Position numbers and translations under genes: made by a program
Assembly (NCBI GenBank): GCA_028289405.1
Contig: JANQPP010000071.1
Coordinates: forward strand, 1 to 64,000
DNA length: 64,000 nt
Direction: 5' to 3'
Source: Pirellulales bacterium
Lineage (GTDB): Bacteria; Planctomycetota; Planctomycetia; Pirellulales; JANQPP01
Shown here: piece by piece, positions 55,264 to 64,000 of the stretch
Layout: every line of letters starts with the position of its first letter
Position numbering within the stretch: position 1 is the stretch's first letter
The notes under the pieces: model-generated
Seen by the model: only the letters and a program-made list of their open reading frames with translations
What the model was told of the DNA's origin: nothing
Databases searched by the model: none

Positions 55264-58200
55264 ATGGCCACGACGGAAGTTCCGTCCAGCGAAGTTCTGC
55301 ACCTGTTTCATCCCGTCATGCGGATGTGGTTTCGTGGAGCTTTCGCGGAACCGACCGGTGCGCAACAACAAGCTTGGCCCGCCATCGCGGGCGGAAAACA
55401 TACGCTGCTATTGGCCCCAACAGGCTCGGGCAAGACGCTTGCGGCGTTTTTGGTAGCACTCGACCGGTTGATGTTTCGCCGTGAAACCGACGCGACCGAG
55501 CCGGGGATCCGCGTGCTGTATATCTCGCCGCTGAAGGCGCTCGGAGTGGACGTGGAGCGCAACCTGGCATCGCCGCTGGCCGGCGTGCGCGCCGTGGCGG
55601 AGCGTGAGGAAGCGGAATACCACTTGCCCAGCGTCGCCGTTCGTTCGGGAGACACGCCCCAGAAAGACCGCTACCAAATCTTGCGGCATCCTCCCGATAT
55701 TTTGATCACCACTCCCGAATCGCTGTACCTCATGCTCACCTCGCGAGCACGAGAAACTTTACGGACGGTGGAGACGGTGATCGTGGATGAGATTCATTCA
55801 CTCGCGTCCACCAAACGTGGTGCCCACTTGTTTCTCTCCTTGGAACGTTTGGAGGATCTGCGGCGGGAAAAGGACTCAGAGCTTACGGCGTGCCAGCGGA
55901 TTGGGCTCTCCGCCACGCAGCGCCCGCTGGAGGAAATTGCCCGGCTGTTGGGAGGCGCGGAGAGTTCAGACTCCGTCGATTCGCCACTTGTGCCCCGCGA
56001 AGTGGAGATCATTGAAAGCGGACGGCGGAAGCAGCTTCAGCTTGAAATCCACGTCCCCGTGGAAGACATGGCCCGTCTCGGGGAGGAAATGCCGTCAGGA
56101 CCGGCGGCTGCGGGACTGCCGATCCCTTCGATTTGGCCGTCGATTCATCCACGGCTGGTGGAACTTATCCGGCAGCATCGCAGCACGATGATTTTCGTGA
56201 ACAGCCGCCGGCTGGCCGAGCGGTTGGCGCTAGCCATCAACGAACTGGCCGACGAAGAATTAGCCCTGGCCCACCATGGTTCGATCGCCAAGGATGCCCG
56301 CCGCCAGATCGAGGACCGGCTCAAGCTGGGATCGTTGCCCGCCATCGTGGCCACCTCCTCCCTGGAATTAGGGATCGACATGGGGGCGGTGGATCTGGTG
56401 ATCCAGATCGAGGCGCCTCCTTCAATCGCGTCGGGAATTCAACGCATCGGACGGGCTGGGCATCAAGTGGGTGCCCCCTCCACGGGCGTCATTTTTCCCA
56501 AATATCGAGGAGACCTGCTCGCTTGCGGCGCCGCGGCGGCACGGATGATCAACGGTGAAGTCGAGGCGACCTATTATCCCCGCAATCCGCTTGATGTTCT
56601 CGCGCAGCAGCTCGTGGCCATGGCCGCCCAAGGCGTGGTGTCCGTGGGTGATTTGTACCGCACGGTCCGCCGCGCGGCCCCGTTTCATGAATTGCCTCGT
56701 TCATCATTCGAAGGCGTGCTCGATTTGCTTTCGGGCCGCTACCCGTCGGATGAATTCGCCGAACTCCGGCCACGCATCACCTGGGACCGCGTGGCCCAGG
56801 TCGTCCAGCCGCGCAAGGGGACGCAGCGTGTGGCCGTGGCGAATGCTGGCACCATCCCCGATCGCGGGTTGTACGGCGTATTTCTCGCCGATGGGGCGGA
56901 AAACGGCAGCCGCGTAGGTGAACTTGACGAGGAAATGGTCTTCGAAACCCAGCCGGGAGATGTGTTCCTATTGGGAGCCTCTTCTTGGAAGGTCGTCGAT
57001 ATCACGCACGACCGTGTGCTGGTCGTGCCGGCGCCTGGTGAACCGGGACGCATGCCGTTTTGGCGTGGCGATGGTCCAGGGCGTCCGCTGGAATTTGGAC
57101 GAGCCATCGGACAACTGGCCCGAGAGATGGCCCACCAGCCGGAAGAAGAGGCGATCGACGACCTGACGGAGAACCATGCGCTTCAGCCGACGGCGGCGCG
57201 AAACCTTTGGAAGTATCTGCGGGACCAATCGGAAGCGACCTGCGAAGTCCCCAGTGATACGACGCTGGTCGTGGAGTCTTTTCTGGATGAAGTCGGCGAC
57301 TGGCGGGTCGCGGTGTTGTCTCCGTTTGGTTCCCGAGTGCACGCACCGTGGGCCATGGCGATTGCCGGCAAGCTGCGAGAATTGTCGCCACAAGAAGTGG
57401 ATTGGATGTGGACCGACGACGGCATGGTTTTCCGCCTGCCGGAATCGGACCAGCCTCCTCCCGCCGATCTCTTCTTTCCGGGTCCAGAGGAGATCGAGGA
57501 TCTGGTGGTGCGGGAACTCAGCGGTTCGGCACTCTTCGCGGCACGCTTCCGCGAAAATTCCGCCCGCGCTTTGCTGCTCCCCAAGCGTCGTCCCGGCAAA
57601 CGTTCTCCGCTATGGCTCCAACGGCGAAAGTCGGCGGATCTGCTTGCCGTGGCGGCGCGCTACCCGAATTTCCCCATGTTGCTGGAGACCTACCGCGAGT
57701 GCCTGCGAGATACGTTCGATCTGCCTGGGCTGCGGCGTCTCTTGCAAGAGATTCGTCAGCGGAGTGTCCGCGTGCATGCCGTGCAAACACAAACCGCGTC
57801 GCCCTTCGCGGCCTCGCTGCTGTTCAGCTACACCGGCAATTTTCTCTACAACGGCGACACCCCCTTGGCCGAGCGCCGCGCGCAGGCACTGTCTCTCGAC
57901 CATGCCCAATTGCGGGAACTGTTGGGGGATGCGGAACTGCGGGAGTTGCTCGATCCCGAATCAATCGACGTAATTCAATGGGAACTTCAGCGGCTGGACC
58001 CGCGATTTCATGTCGGACACATCGATGATCTGCACGAACTACTGCTCAAACTCGGTGACTTGAGCCACGACGAACTTCTGGCACGCACGAAGGAGATGTT
58101 ACGAGAGGGAGACACGGTCGCGACGTGGCTGCGGGAACTGGAGGCGGCACGTCGCGTCGTCCACGTCCGCATCGCTGGTGAGACAAGGTACGTGGCTGTC

Positions 58201-59793
58201 GAAGATGCGGGACGCTACCGCGCGGCACTCGGCGTCATCTTGCCGCCGGGCCTGCCGGAAATTTTTTTGGAAGCCCCGGAAGATCCCTGGTCCGACTTGG
58301 TATCCCGTCACGCCCGCACGCATGGCCCGTTTCGCGTGGAGGAAGTGGCCGCCCGGTTCGGCGTGGGAGTGGCCAGCGTGCAAGAAGCGTTGCGGCGTTT
58401 GGTTCAGCGTGGACGAGTGCTGGAAGGAGAATTCCTTCCCGGCGGACGGGAACGGGAATGGTGCGACGCGGATGTCTTGCGGCGAATCAAACGCCGATCG
58501 CTCGCGCGTTGGCGCAAACAGGTCGAGCCAGTCTCCCCAGCGGCGTTTGCCCGTTTCCTAGGCCAGTGGCAAGGATGCGGCCAACCTCGGCATGGTCTGG
58601 ATGGGATTTTGGATGTCGTGGAGCAGTTACAAGGAATCCCGTTGCCTGCTTCCACTTGGGAACGCGACATCCTCCCCTGCCGTGTGGCCGATTTTCGTAC
58701 TCCCCAATTGGATGAACTGTGCGCGGCGGGCGAAATCGTTTGGCGGGGATTCGACAGCCTGGTCGGAGGGGATGGCAAGATTGCCCTCTACCTGGCCAAT
58801 CACTTTTTGGTTTTGGCTCCGTCGCCGCAACCGGCGGAGGGGGAACACGTCGAGACGATCCGCGCGTTGCTGGCGGAAAAAGGTGCCCTCTTTTTCGATG
58901 ATCTTCAGCGGCAAATCGGCGGTTTTCGGAATGACGTGCTCCAATCGCTCTGGGATCTGGTCTGGTCTGGCGAAGTGACAAATGACACATTGGTCCCCTT
59001 GCGTTCCCTGCGGCGAGGGGAAAAACGCCAACGCAGTTCCCAACGATTTCGCTCCCGCCGCGTGGCACGCACGCCAGGCTCCGAAGGGCGTTGGTCTTTG
59101 TTGCTCACTCCCCAGGCCACTTTGCCGAATCCCACGGAGCGGCAAACGCAGCTCGTGCGGCAACTTCTCGACCGCTACGGCGTGCTCACTCGGGAAGCCG
59201 TCGCGGCGGAAGGCGTCTCGGGAGGATTCGCGGGCATCTATCCCATCCTGAAGGCCATGGAAGAGGCCGGGCAAGCGCGGCGCGGCTATTTTGTGGCCGG
59301 CTTGGGGGCCGCGCAGTTTGCCCTTCCGGGTGCCGAAGATCGGCTGCGCCAATATCGTGACGACGACCACGCATTAAAAGATTCGCCGCCAAATATTTTA
59401 GCGGCCACGGATCCGGCCAATCCTTACGGGGCGGCCTTGCCGTGGCCTGACACCTCCGAATCCACGGGCCGTCCGCAGCGTGCGGCCGGTGCCCGCGTCA
59501 TTTTGTGGCATGGGGAATTGATCGGATATCTGGCCCGCACAGGCCAGGCACTACTGACCTTTTTGCCTTCCGATAGCTCGGAACAACGCTCCACGGCCCA
59601 AGCATTGGCCGCGGCACTAGTTGACTTGGCGACATCGGGGCAGCCCGTCTTGCTGGCGAAAATCGATGGCGGATCTCCCGTCGAAAGCCCGTTTGCCGAA
59701 TTCTTGCGTTCGGTCGGATTCGTTCCCACATCGCGTGGCCTCCTGCACAAAGGAAACGTGACCTCCCCTCTCACCCACACGAATAAGTCCTAA
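55264..59793 (+). CDS. lhr: full-length ATP-dependent helicase Lhr
   Basis: A 1509-residue SF2 DNA helicase. RecA-like domain one has A-P-T-G-S-G-K-T near residue 57 and D-E-I-H near 177; S-A-T-Q is motif III. Domain two has the motif IV-VI series including I-F-V-N-S-R-R-L-A-E-R, A-T-S-S-L-E-L-G-I-D-M-G and Q-R-I-G-R-A-G-H. After the winged-helix and Lhr-specific core (to about 860), a long C-terminal region follows, giving the same size as the E. coli protein rather than the short Lhr-core. The extension contains several winged-helix-like blocks. It acts in DNA repair with 3'-5' polarity in studied homologues. ATG 55264 has GAGGAA eight bases upstream. The Nei-type glycosylase follows 44 bases later. 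Confidence 0.95.
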   Translation: MATTEVPSSEVLHLFHPVMRMWFRGAFAEPTGAQQQAWPAIAGGKHTLLLAPTGSGKTLAAFLVALDRLMFRRETDATEPGIRVLYISPLKALGVDVERNLASPLAGVRAVAEREEAEYHLPSVAVRSGDTPQKDRYQILRHPPDILITTPESLYLMLTSRARETLRTVETVIVDEIHSLASTKRGAHLFLSLERLEDLRREKDSELTACQRIGLSATQRPLEEIARLLGGAESSDSVDSPLVPREVEIIESGRRKQLQLEIHVPVEDMARLGEEMPSGPAAAGLPIPSIWPSIHPRLVELIRQHRSTMIFVNSRRLAERLALAINELADEELALAHHGSIAKDARRQIEDRLKLGSLPAIVATSSLELGIDMGAVDLVIQIEAPPSIASGIQRIGRAGHQVGAPSTGVIFPKYRGDLLACGAAAARMINGEVEATYYPRNPLDVLAQQLVAMAAQGVVSVGDLYRTVRRAAPFHELPRSSFEGVLDLLSGRYPSDEFAELRPRITWDRVAQVVQPRKGTQRVAVANAGTIPDRGLYGVFLADGAENGSRVGELDEEMVFETQPGDVFLLGASSWKVVDITHDRVLVVPAPGEPGRMPFWRGDGPGRPLEFGRAIGQLAREMAHQPEEEAIDDLTENHALQPTAARNLWKYLRDQSEATCEVPSDTTLVVESFLDEVGDWRVAVLSPFGSRVHAPWAMAIAGKLRELSPQEVDWMWTDDGMVFRLPESDQPPPADLFFPGPEEIEDLVVRELSGSALFAARFRENSARALLLPKRRPGKRSPLWLQRRKSADLLAVAARYPNFPMLLETYRECLRDTFDLPGLRRLLQEIRQRSVRVHAVQTQTASPFAASLLFSYTGNFLYNGDTPLAERRAQALSLDHAQLRELLGDAELRELLDPESIDVIQWELQRLDPRFHVGHIDDLHELLLKLGDLSHDELLARTKEMLREGDTVATWLRELEAARRVVHVRIAGETRYVAVEDAGRYRAALGVILPPGLPEIFLEAPEDPWSDLVSRHARTHGPFRVEEVAARFGVGVASVQEALRRLVQRGRVLEGEFLPGGREREWCDADVLRRIKRRSLARWRKQVEPVSPAAFARFLGQWQGCGQPRHGLDGILDVVEQLQGIPLPASTWERDILPCRVADFRTPQLDELCAAGEIVWRGFDSLVGGDGKIALYLANHFLVLAPSPQPAEGEHVETIRALLAEKGALFFDDLQRQIGGFRNDVLQSLWDLVWSGEVTNDTLVPLRSLRRGEKRQRSSQRFRSRRVARTPGSEGRWSLLLTPQATLPNPTERQTQLVRQLLDRYGVLTREAVAAEGVSGGFAGIYPILKAMEEAGQARRGYFVAGLGAAQFALPGAEDRLRQYRDDDHALKDSPPNILAATDPANPYGAALPWPDTSESTGRPQRAAGARVILWHGELIGYLARTGQALLTFLPSDSSEQRSTAQALAAALVDLATSGQPVLLAKIDGGSPVESPFAEFLRSVGFVPTSRGLLHKGNVTSPLTHTNKS

Positions 59794-59837
59794 TTGACCA
59801 AGGCCCGGCACATCTCATCAAATGGAGTAAAAGAATC

Positions 59838-60641
59838 ATGCCGGAAGGTGACACAATCTTTCGAGCCGCTTGTACGCTACGCGCGGTGCTGGAGAACCGG
59901 CGAATTGACGCCGCCACGAGCCAGGACCCGGCCATCCGCGCCGACGCATTGATTGGGCAAACCGTGACTTCCGTGGAGGCAAGAGGCAAACATCTGCTCT
60001 TGCACCTAGACAGCCATTCGGCGATCCACTCCCACATGGGCATGACCGGATCTTGGCACATTTACTCCACAGGCGCAGCTTGGCGCAAGCCCCAATCCAA
60101 GGCTTCCCTCGTACTTTCGGTCGAACGCACGGAAGTAGTTTGCTTTTCGCCAAAAACGTTGGAAATCCTTTCGACGGACGCGCTGCGGCGGCATCGGTTT
60201 CTGACGAATTTGGGGCCAGACCTGTTAAAAAATCCCTTTCCCGAGGAGGAGGCGTTGCAAAGATTCCGGCAGTGCGGGCGGCTGACGCTGGGCGATGCCG
60301 TGATGCACCAAGGAATTGTGTGCGGCGTGGGAAATGTCTACAAATCGGAAGGCTTGTTTCTCACGAACATGTCTCCCTTTCAAGTCGTGGACGAATTTAG
60401 CGACGAGCAATTGCTCGATTTGCTGAAAGAGCTTCGCGGCTTGATGCGTCGAAATTTGCAAGGCTTCCGCCGGAGGACACGGTTCGCTGCGGACGGATCC
60501 TCCTTGTGGGTCTATAGCCGGTCCGGAGAGCCCTGCCTGAAGTGTGGCCAACTCATTCGCATGCAACGCCAAGGGAACTTAGGTCGATCCACCTATTGGT
60601 GCCCTACTTGCCAAACGCTGGAAACTTCGGCGGTTCCATGA
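59838..60641 (+). CDS. nei: Fpg/Nei family DNA glycosylase, Nei-type
   Basis: A 267-residue base-excision-repair enzyme. After removal of Met the N-terminal Pro, followed by E-G-D-T, is the Schiff-base nucleophile; P-E-G-D marks the Nei (endonuclease VIII) branch rather than Fpg, which has P-E-L-P. Further landmarks are A-R-G-K-H-L-L-L-H with the beta-hairpin Lys, the H2TH region around G-D-A-V-M-H-Q-G-I-V-C-G-V-G-N-V-Y-K-S-E, and a C-terminal zinc finger C-x-x-C ... C-P-T-C-Q. It should remove oxidised pyrimidines and nick the strand. It resembles the actinobacterial Nei2 group. It lies directly after lhr and overlaps rsmD by four bases. Confidence 0.93.
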   Translation: MPEGDTIFRAACTLRAVLENRRIDAATSQDPAIRADALIGQTVTSVEARGKHLLLHLDSHSAIHSHMGMTGSWHIYSTGAAWRKPQSKASLVLSVERTEVVCFSPKTLEILSTDALRRHRFLTNLGPDLLKNPFPEEEALQRFRQCGRLTLGDAVMHQGIVCGVGNVYKSEGLFLTNMSPFQVVDEFSDEQLLDLLKELRGLMRRNLQGFRRRTRFAADGSSLWVYSRSGEPCLKCGQLIRMQRQGNLGRSTYWCPTCQTLETSAVP

Positions 60642-61303
60642 GGGGCAAAAAGAAACCTCGTCGTTCCGCGTCTCGGAAAGCGGCTCGCCCGTCGCGCCAT
60701 GAAATGCCGCCGGAGCCGCGAGATATCCGCATCATCGGAGGGAATTTCCGTGGACGGAAATTGGCCGACACGGGATCTATCCGCACGCGGCCGATGAAGC
60801 ACCGCTTGCGAGAGGCACTTTTTAACCTCTTGCGAGACGAAATTTCGGGCCGCTTCGTGCTCGATCTGTTCGCTGGAACTGGAGCAGTGGGCTTGGAAGC
60901 GATCAGCCGTGGCGCGGGACAGGCACTGTTCTTGGAACAGCACCGTGGAATGGGCCAAGTCATCCAGCAGAACGTGGAGTTATTAGGTATCTCCGCACTA
61001 TCCGAGGTTGTGATCGCGGACACGTTCACCTGGTGCCGACAAGATCCGGCCTTGCCCAACCATCCTTGGCTGGTTTTTTGTTGTCCGCCGTACGAGTTGT
61101 ACGCGAGCCAGGCGGAGGAACTGAAGTCCATGCTGGAGTGGATCGTAGCGAAAGCACCCACGTCCAGCACGATTGTAGTGGAGGCGGAACTGCCGTACGA
61201 TCTTAGGCAACTCGGGATCGGCACCGATTGGGAAGAGCGGGCCTATCCGCCGGCGGTTATTGGGATCCATCGCATAAATCGCGACTCCGAAGAGGTCTCC
61301 TAG
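60638..61303 (+). CDS. rsmD: 16S rRNA guanine-N2 methyltransferase RsmD-like
   Basis: A 221-residue SAM methyltransferase that in the family methylates G966 of 16S rRNA. A basic tail of about 30 residues precedes I-I-G-G-N-F-R-G-R-K-L. The SAM-binding motif is V-L-D-L-F-A-G-T-G-A-V-G-L-E-A near residue 80. The catalytic motif, usually (N/D)-P-P-Y, here reads C-C-P-P-Y in V-F-C-C-P-P-Y, and the family D-R-V-R-E is H-R-L-R-E; both changes are conservative enough for activity but weaken the call slightly. The ATG overlaps the nei stop by four bases, so it is co-translated with nei. Confidence 0.82.
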   Translation: MRGKKKPRRSASRKAARPSRHEMPPEPRDIRIIGGNFRGRKLADTGSIRTRPMKHRLREALFNLLRDEISGRFVLDLFAGTGAVGLEAISRGAGQALFLEQHRGMGQVIQQNVELLGISALSEVVIADTFTWCRQDPALPNHPWLVFCCPPYELYASQAEELKSMLEWIVAKAPTSSTIVVEAELPYDLRQLGIGTDWEERAYPPAVIGIHRINRDSEEVS

Positions 61304-61346
61304 CACCGAAGCTGTTTTCCTCGCGATTCGAAAGGCACGGCAAGTC

Positions 61347-61712
61347 ATGGAAGTGCGAAAACTCAACGAAGTGGAAGCTTTCACGACCAAGGATGGTTCG
61401 GAGATCCGCGAGCTCCTGGCCTATCGCAATTCGAGCATCCAAAAGCAAAGCCTGGCCGAAGCCCGCTTGCCGCCCGGAGCCAGCACGACGCCCCACTTCC
61501 ACAAGATCACGGAAGAGATTTACTACATTCTCTCGGGACAGGCTCGGATGCAAATCGGCGAAGAGGCCCGCGACGTGCAGCCGGGAGACGCGATCGCTAT
61601 TCCTCCCGGCGAAATGCATACAATCACCAACACGGGAGAGGACACGTTGGTCTTCTTGTGCTGTTGCGCGCCGCCGTATGAGCATGACGATACCGTGCTC
61701 ATGCCCGAATAA
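61347..61712 (+). CDS. small cupin domain protein
   Basis: A 121-residue single-domain cupin. The metal-binding motifs are G-A-S-T-T-P-H-F-H-x4-E (with the HxH and Glu near residue 50-58) and P-G-E-M-H-T-I-T-N near 92. It may bind a metal and act as a small isomerase or dioxygenase, or simply as a binding protein; the family is too diverse for a substrate. It follows rsmD by 43 bases and may belong to the same message, though the functional link is unclear. Confidence 0.87.
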   Translation: MEVRKLNEVEAFTTKDGSEIRELLAYRNSSIQKQSLAEARLPPGASTTPHFHKITEEIYYILSGQARMQIGEEARDVQPGDAIAIPPGEMHTITNTGEDTLVFLCCCAPPYEHDDTVLMPE

Positions 61713-61934
61713 TCGGCAGGCTCGCCTTGTTCTCCCTGGTTTGAAAATCTAATCCCCGGCACGGCACAATCGTCGTGACCCTTCCCTCCCGAACCATGAA
61801 CACTCCCGCAGCGCCTCATAATGCGCATTCCGCGACAATCCCGCTCGATTCCGTCCCCGCGCCGCCCGATCTAGCAACAAAAGACGGGTCCATTTCGGTG
61901 GACAGGGAGGGAAGCTGGCTCGGGAAATCTCCGC

Positions 61935-64000
61935 ATGGCGCACCAAGAGCAGAAAAAACGAGGAATGCTTCTGCACGCGGCGTTGCTGATCGTGTTTCTG
62001 GCCACGATTTGGCTGCCTCGAAGCTGGGACGACCGCCCATTACGCGATGCGTGGTCACGTCAGATGAATGCCCGACCCTCCATCGAGATTTCCCGGGCGG
62101 CAAGGGCCAGGGTCACGTCGCCACCGATCATGCCTCAGCCCCAGCCGGTAGTGTTGGAATATACGCCGCGAGTGGCCATGAGGGACGATCCCCTTTTCCC
62201 TTCGCCGAATGTGGACGATCTCCGCGAACATTTGGAATTGGCTCCAATAAACGAGGATCCACCGGGCCGTCCAGGCAATAACTTTCCGACGCGAGAGGAA
62301 CCTTCCTCACTCAGTTTTCCGACGGAGGAGCCTTCCAGCCCGGTGGCTGAACCTTCCGCGCCAAAGCTGCCCGAGGAAGCTCCGCTGTTTCCGCCACCTA
62401 AGCGGCCGATCTTGAAACAGCAGCCGGAACCAAGCCACATCGTGGAGCCCGCCGAGGTTCCCCAAGTGCCGAGTGTGTGGGCCACACCGCAGGCGCTGCA
62501 AAACATGTTGGATGAGTTGGTCGCCGAGTGTGAAAGTGGCGAGTGGGCCTTGAACGTGGACCAACGACTCCAGGAACTGGTCAACGCTGGCGCGGAAAAT
62601 GATCAGCGAGTCGTGGACATTCTTGAAGAACTAGCAGATCTCGCCCAAAACGGGAAGAAGCTGTCACGGCAAGAACGGCGTCTGGATTTGAGAACCAAGA
62701 TCGCAAGGGCGGAACACGCCCTCTCTCGCCGGCTGCGAGTTTGGGAAGCGGCTTGGACGCTTTCCCACCTGGAAACTTTGGAAAAGTCGGACTCGTCGGA
62801 CATGACGGCGGAAGCTGGCTCGCTACACCCAGAGAATCTACTCGCCTCGGTTTCACAGGTCGACCAACGTCTGCGGAGTATGCCGCAAGGGGATGCCTGG
62901 CGGACCTACTTACGCTTACCGGATTTGTCTCGGCTGGACCAATTGCCCCAAGAACAGGCCAGCGGCGTGGCACGTGGTGTCCTGCATCGGCTTACCAACG
63001 TTCGGCTAAGCCGGGCTCAGCGGAATGTTTTGTCGGAACCTGCGTTCGTGACTCTCCGCCGCAGCTTGAAGCCCTGGGCCGGAGCGTCCATCGATCTCGC
63101 CACGTTCTTGGCCAAGGTCGAGGAATATGAACTGCAACGGGAGCCAAGCCAAGCCTACTGGCTGGCGAAAACCCAAAGAGCGCTGTCCGTGGGCGAACAG
63201 GACAACGTCGAGTTGGCCCGGACCTTGGAACGGAATTATCGCAACGCCAACTTCCGTGTCGCCATCAGTGACAAGCTCATCAACCGTTTCCTGCCGGGGG
63301 ATACCGTCAGTGACGATCCCGTGCGGGACATGATCGTCGGCGTGCCCGTCCGTGGCCGCAGTACGACGAACACGGATCTGCGGGTGCGTTTACAGCCCGG
63401 GAAGGGAGAATGGCGGATCGCGCTCGAGGCGGTAGGAGAGGTATGGTCCAGTACGAGCGCGGCAAGCGGTCCGGCCGTCTTACACACACGCGGCCAAACC
63501 GATTTCCTGGCCCGCAAGTGCATCGTGGTCAACCGTGGCGGACTCCATGTCAGCCCCGCGGAGGTCCAAGCTCGGAGCAATTCACGGCTGGTCGACGTGC
63601 GGACCGACTACGACGGCGTGCCGCTGATAGGATCTCTGGTTCAGAACATTGCCCGCTCACGCCATGCCGAAAACCGCTGGCAGGCCAATCGAGAAGTGGA
63701 ATACAAGGTCGAAGGCAAAGCGGCAAGGCAACTGGACGAGCGAGTTTCTGGTGGGATCGCCAACGCCGAGCAGACTTTCCAGCGTGCCGTGGACCGACGT
63801 CTACAATCGCTGAAAATGGACTGGGAACCGATTGAGCTAATGACCACGGACCAGCGGGTTATCGCGCGGGTCCGAGTAGCCGGAGATCATCAATTAGCGG
63901 CGCATACGCCTCGTCCACAAGCACCGGCCGACAGTTTCGCCAGCATTCAAGTGCATGAAACGTTGTTCAACAATCTGCTTGCCCGCTTGGGACTGGAGGG
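61935..64000 (+). CDS. large N-terminally anchored protein, cut by the window end
   Basis: The frame is open from ATG 61935 to the last base, giving at least 688 residues with no stop; a TAG lies just upstream of the ATG in frame and no other start intervenes. Residues 11-27 are one membrane helix (L-L-H-A-A-L-L-I-V-F-L-A). A Pro/Glu-rich segment (about 75-175) with E-E-P-S-S and A-P-K-L-P-E-E follows, then a helical region and, after about residue 400, beta-rich sequence containing G-V-P-V-R-G-R-S-T-T. No named family is recognised. It looks like an envelope protein with a single N-terminal anchor and a large outer part. The C terminus is outside the window. Confidence 0.7.
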   Translation, partial: MAHQEQKKRGMLLHAALLIVFLATIWLPRSWDDRPLRDAWSRQMNARPSIEISRAARARVTSPPIMPQPQPVVLEYTPRVAMRDDPLFPSPNVDDLREHLELAPINEDPPGRPGNNFPTREEPSSLSFPTEEPSSPVAEPSAPKLPEEAPLFPPPKRPILKQQPEPSHIVEPAEVPQVPSVWATPQALQNMLDELVAECESGEWALNVDQRLQELVNAGAENDQRVVDILEELADLAQNGKKLSRQERRLDLRTKIARAEHALSRRLRVWEAAWTLSHLETLEKSDSSDMTAEAGSLHPENLLASVSQVDQRLRSMPQGDAWRTYLRLPDLSRLDQLPQEQASGVARGVLHRLTNVRLSRAQRNVLSEPAFVTLRRSLKPWAGASIDLATFLAKVEEYELQREPSQAYWLAKTQRALSVGEQDNVELARTLERNYRNANFRVAISDKLINRFLPGDTVSDDPVRDMIVGVPVRGRSTTNTDLRVRLQPGKGEWRIALEAVGEVWSSTSAASGPAVLHTRGQTDFLARKCIVVNRGGLHVSPAEVQARSNSRLVDVRTDYDGVPLIGSLVQNIARSRHAENRWQANREVEYKVEGKAARQLDERVSGGIANAEQTFQRAVDRRLQSLKMDWEPIELMTTDQRVIARVRVAGDHQLAAHTPRPQAPADSFASIQVHETLFNNLLARLGLE

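Noticed and set aside
58627-59370. A 247-codon antisense frame in lhr
   Set aside because: It is the reverse of a strongly conserved helicase region with no independent coding evidence.

Overview
The window is a chromosomal segment of a Planctomycetota bacterium. This is an inference from protein families, not from a marker gene. The clearest evidence is the adjacent pair of a planctomycete-cytochrome/DUF1549/DUF1553 protein and a DUF1501 protein, supported by a serine/threonine kinase fused to a tubulin-like domain, a dockerin-type remnant, a ThuA-like secreted protein and an NTP_transf_4/GlmU-like protein. I saw no rRNA, tRNA, CRISPR array, insertion sequence or phage gene. Base composition looks even and moderately GC-rich throughout. 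The order within the phylum cannot be fixed from this sequence.

Layout. 0-10.2 kb is mostly housekeeping: the end of a MacB/FtsX-type permease, bioF, a GT4 glycosyltransferase, an EVE protein, a TIM-barrel epimerase, a tiny acidic protein coupled to purine nucleoside phosphorylase, ileS and purN. 10.2-15.4 kb holds a dockerin-like remnant and the secreted DUF1549/DUF1553 and DUF1501 pair. 15.4-19.4 kb is a complete sdhC-sdhA-sdhB operon with a readable promoter.

19.5-39 kb is the interesting part, a dense signalling region. The first block (19.5-28.2 kb) has a kinase-tubulin-like fusion, an FHA protein with a catalytically dead EAL domain, a pseudo-GGDEF protein with CBS domains, and an apparently active GGDEF protein with a dead receiver and CBS domains. 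After holA and an oxidoreductase, the second block (30.9-39 kb) has a receiver-GGDEF cyclase, two histidine kinases and six stand-alone receivers, several overlapping and one pair a tandem duplication. No DNA-binding output domain is visible anywhere in the region, so its outputs are probably c-di-GMP, phosphotransfer or protein contacts.

39-46 kb contains a ThuA-like protein, a decayed RimB/M14-deacylase gene fused by deletion, gltA, a secreted esterase, and a pair of unrecognised membrane proteins, one with a long Ala-rich helix and coiled coil. 46-64 kb returns to metabolism and DNA handling: metF, a GlmU-like protein, an inositol-monophosphatase-family enzyme, a PhyH dioxygenase, comEC, a GT39 glycosyltransferase, a full-length lhr helicase, a Nei-type glycosylase, rsmD, a cupin, and the start of a large anchored protein that runs off the end.

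The best candidate for an undescribed system is the kinase-tubulin / FHA-pseudoEAL gene pair beside two GGDEF-CBS genes. Sequence supports the domain calls; the functional link between them is inference.
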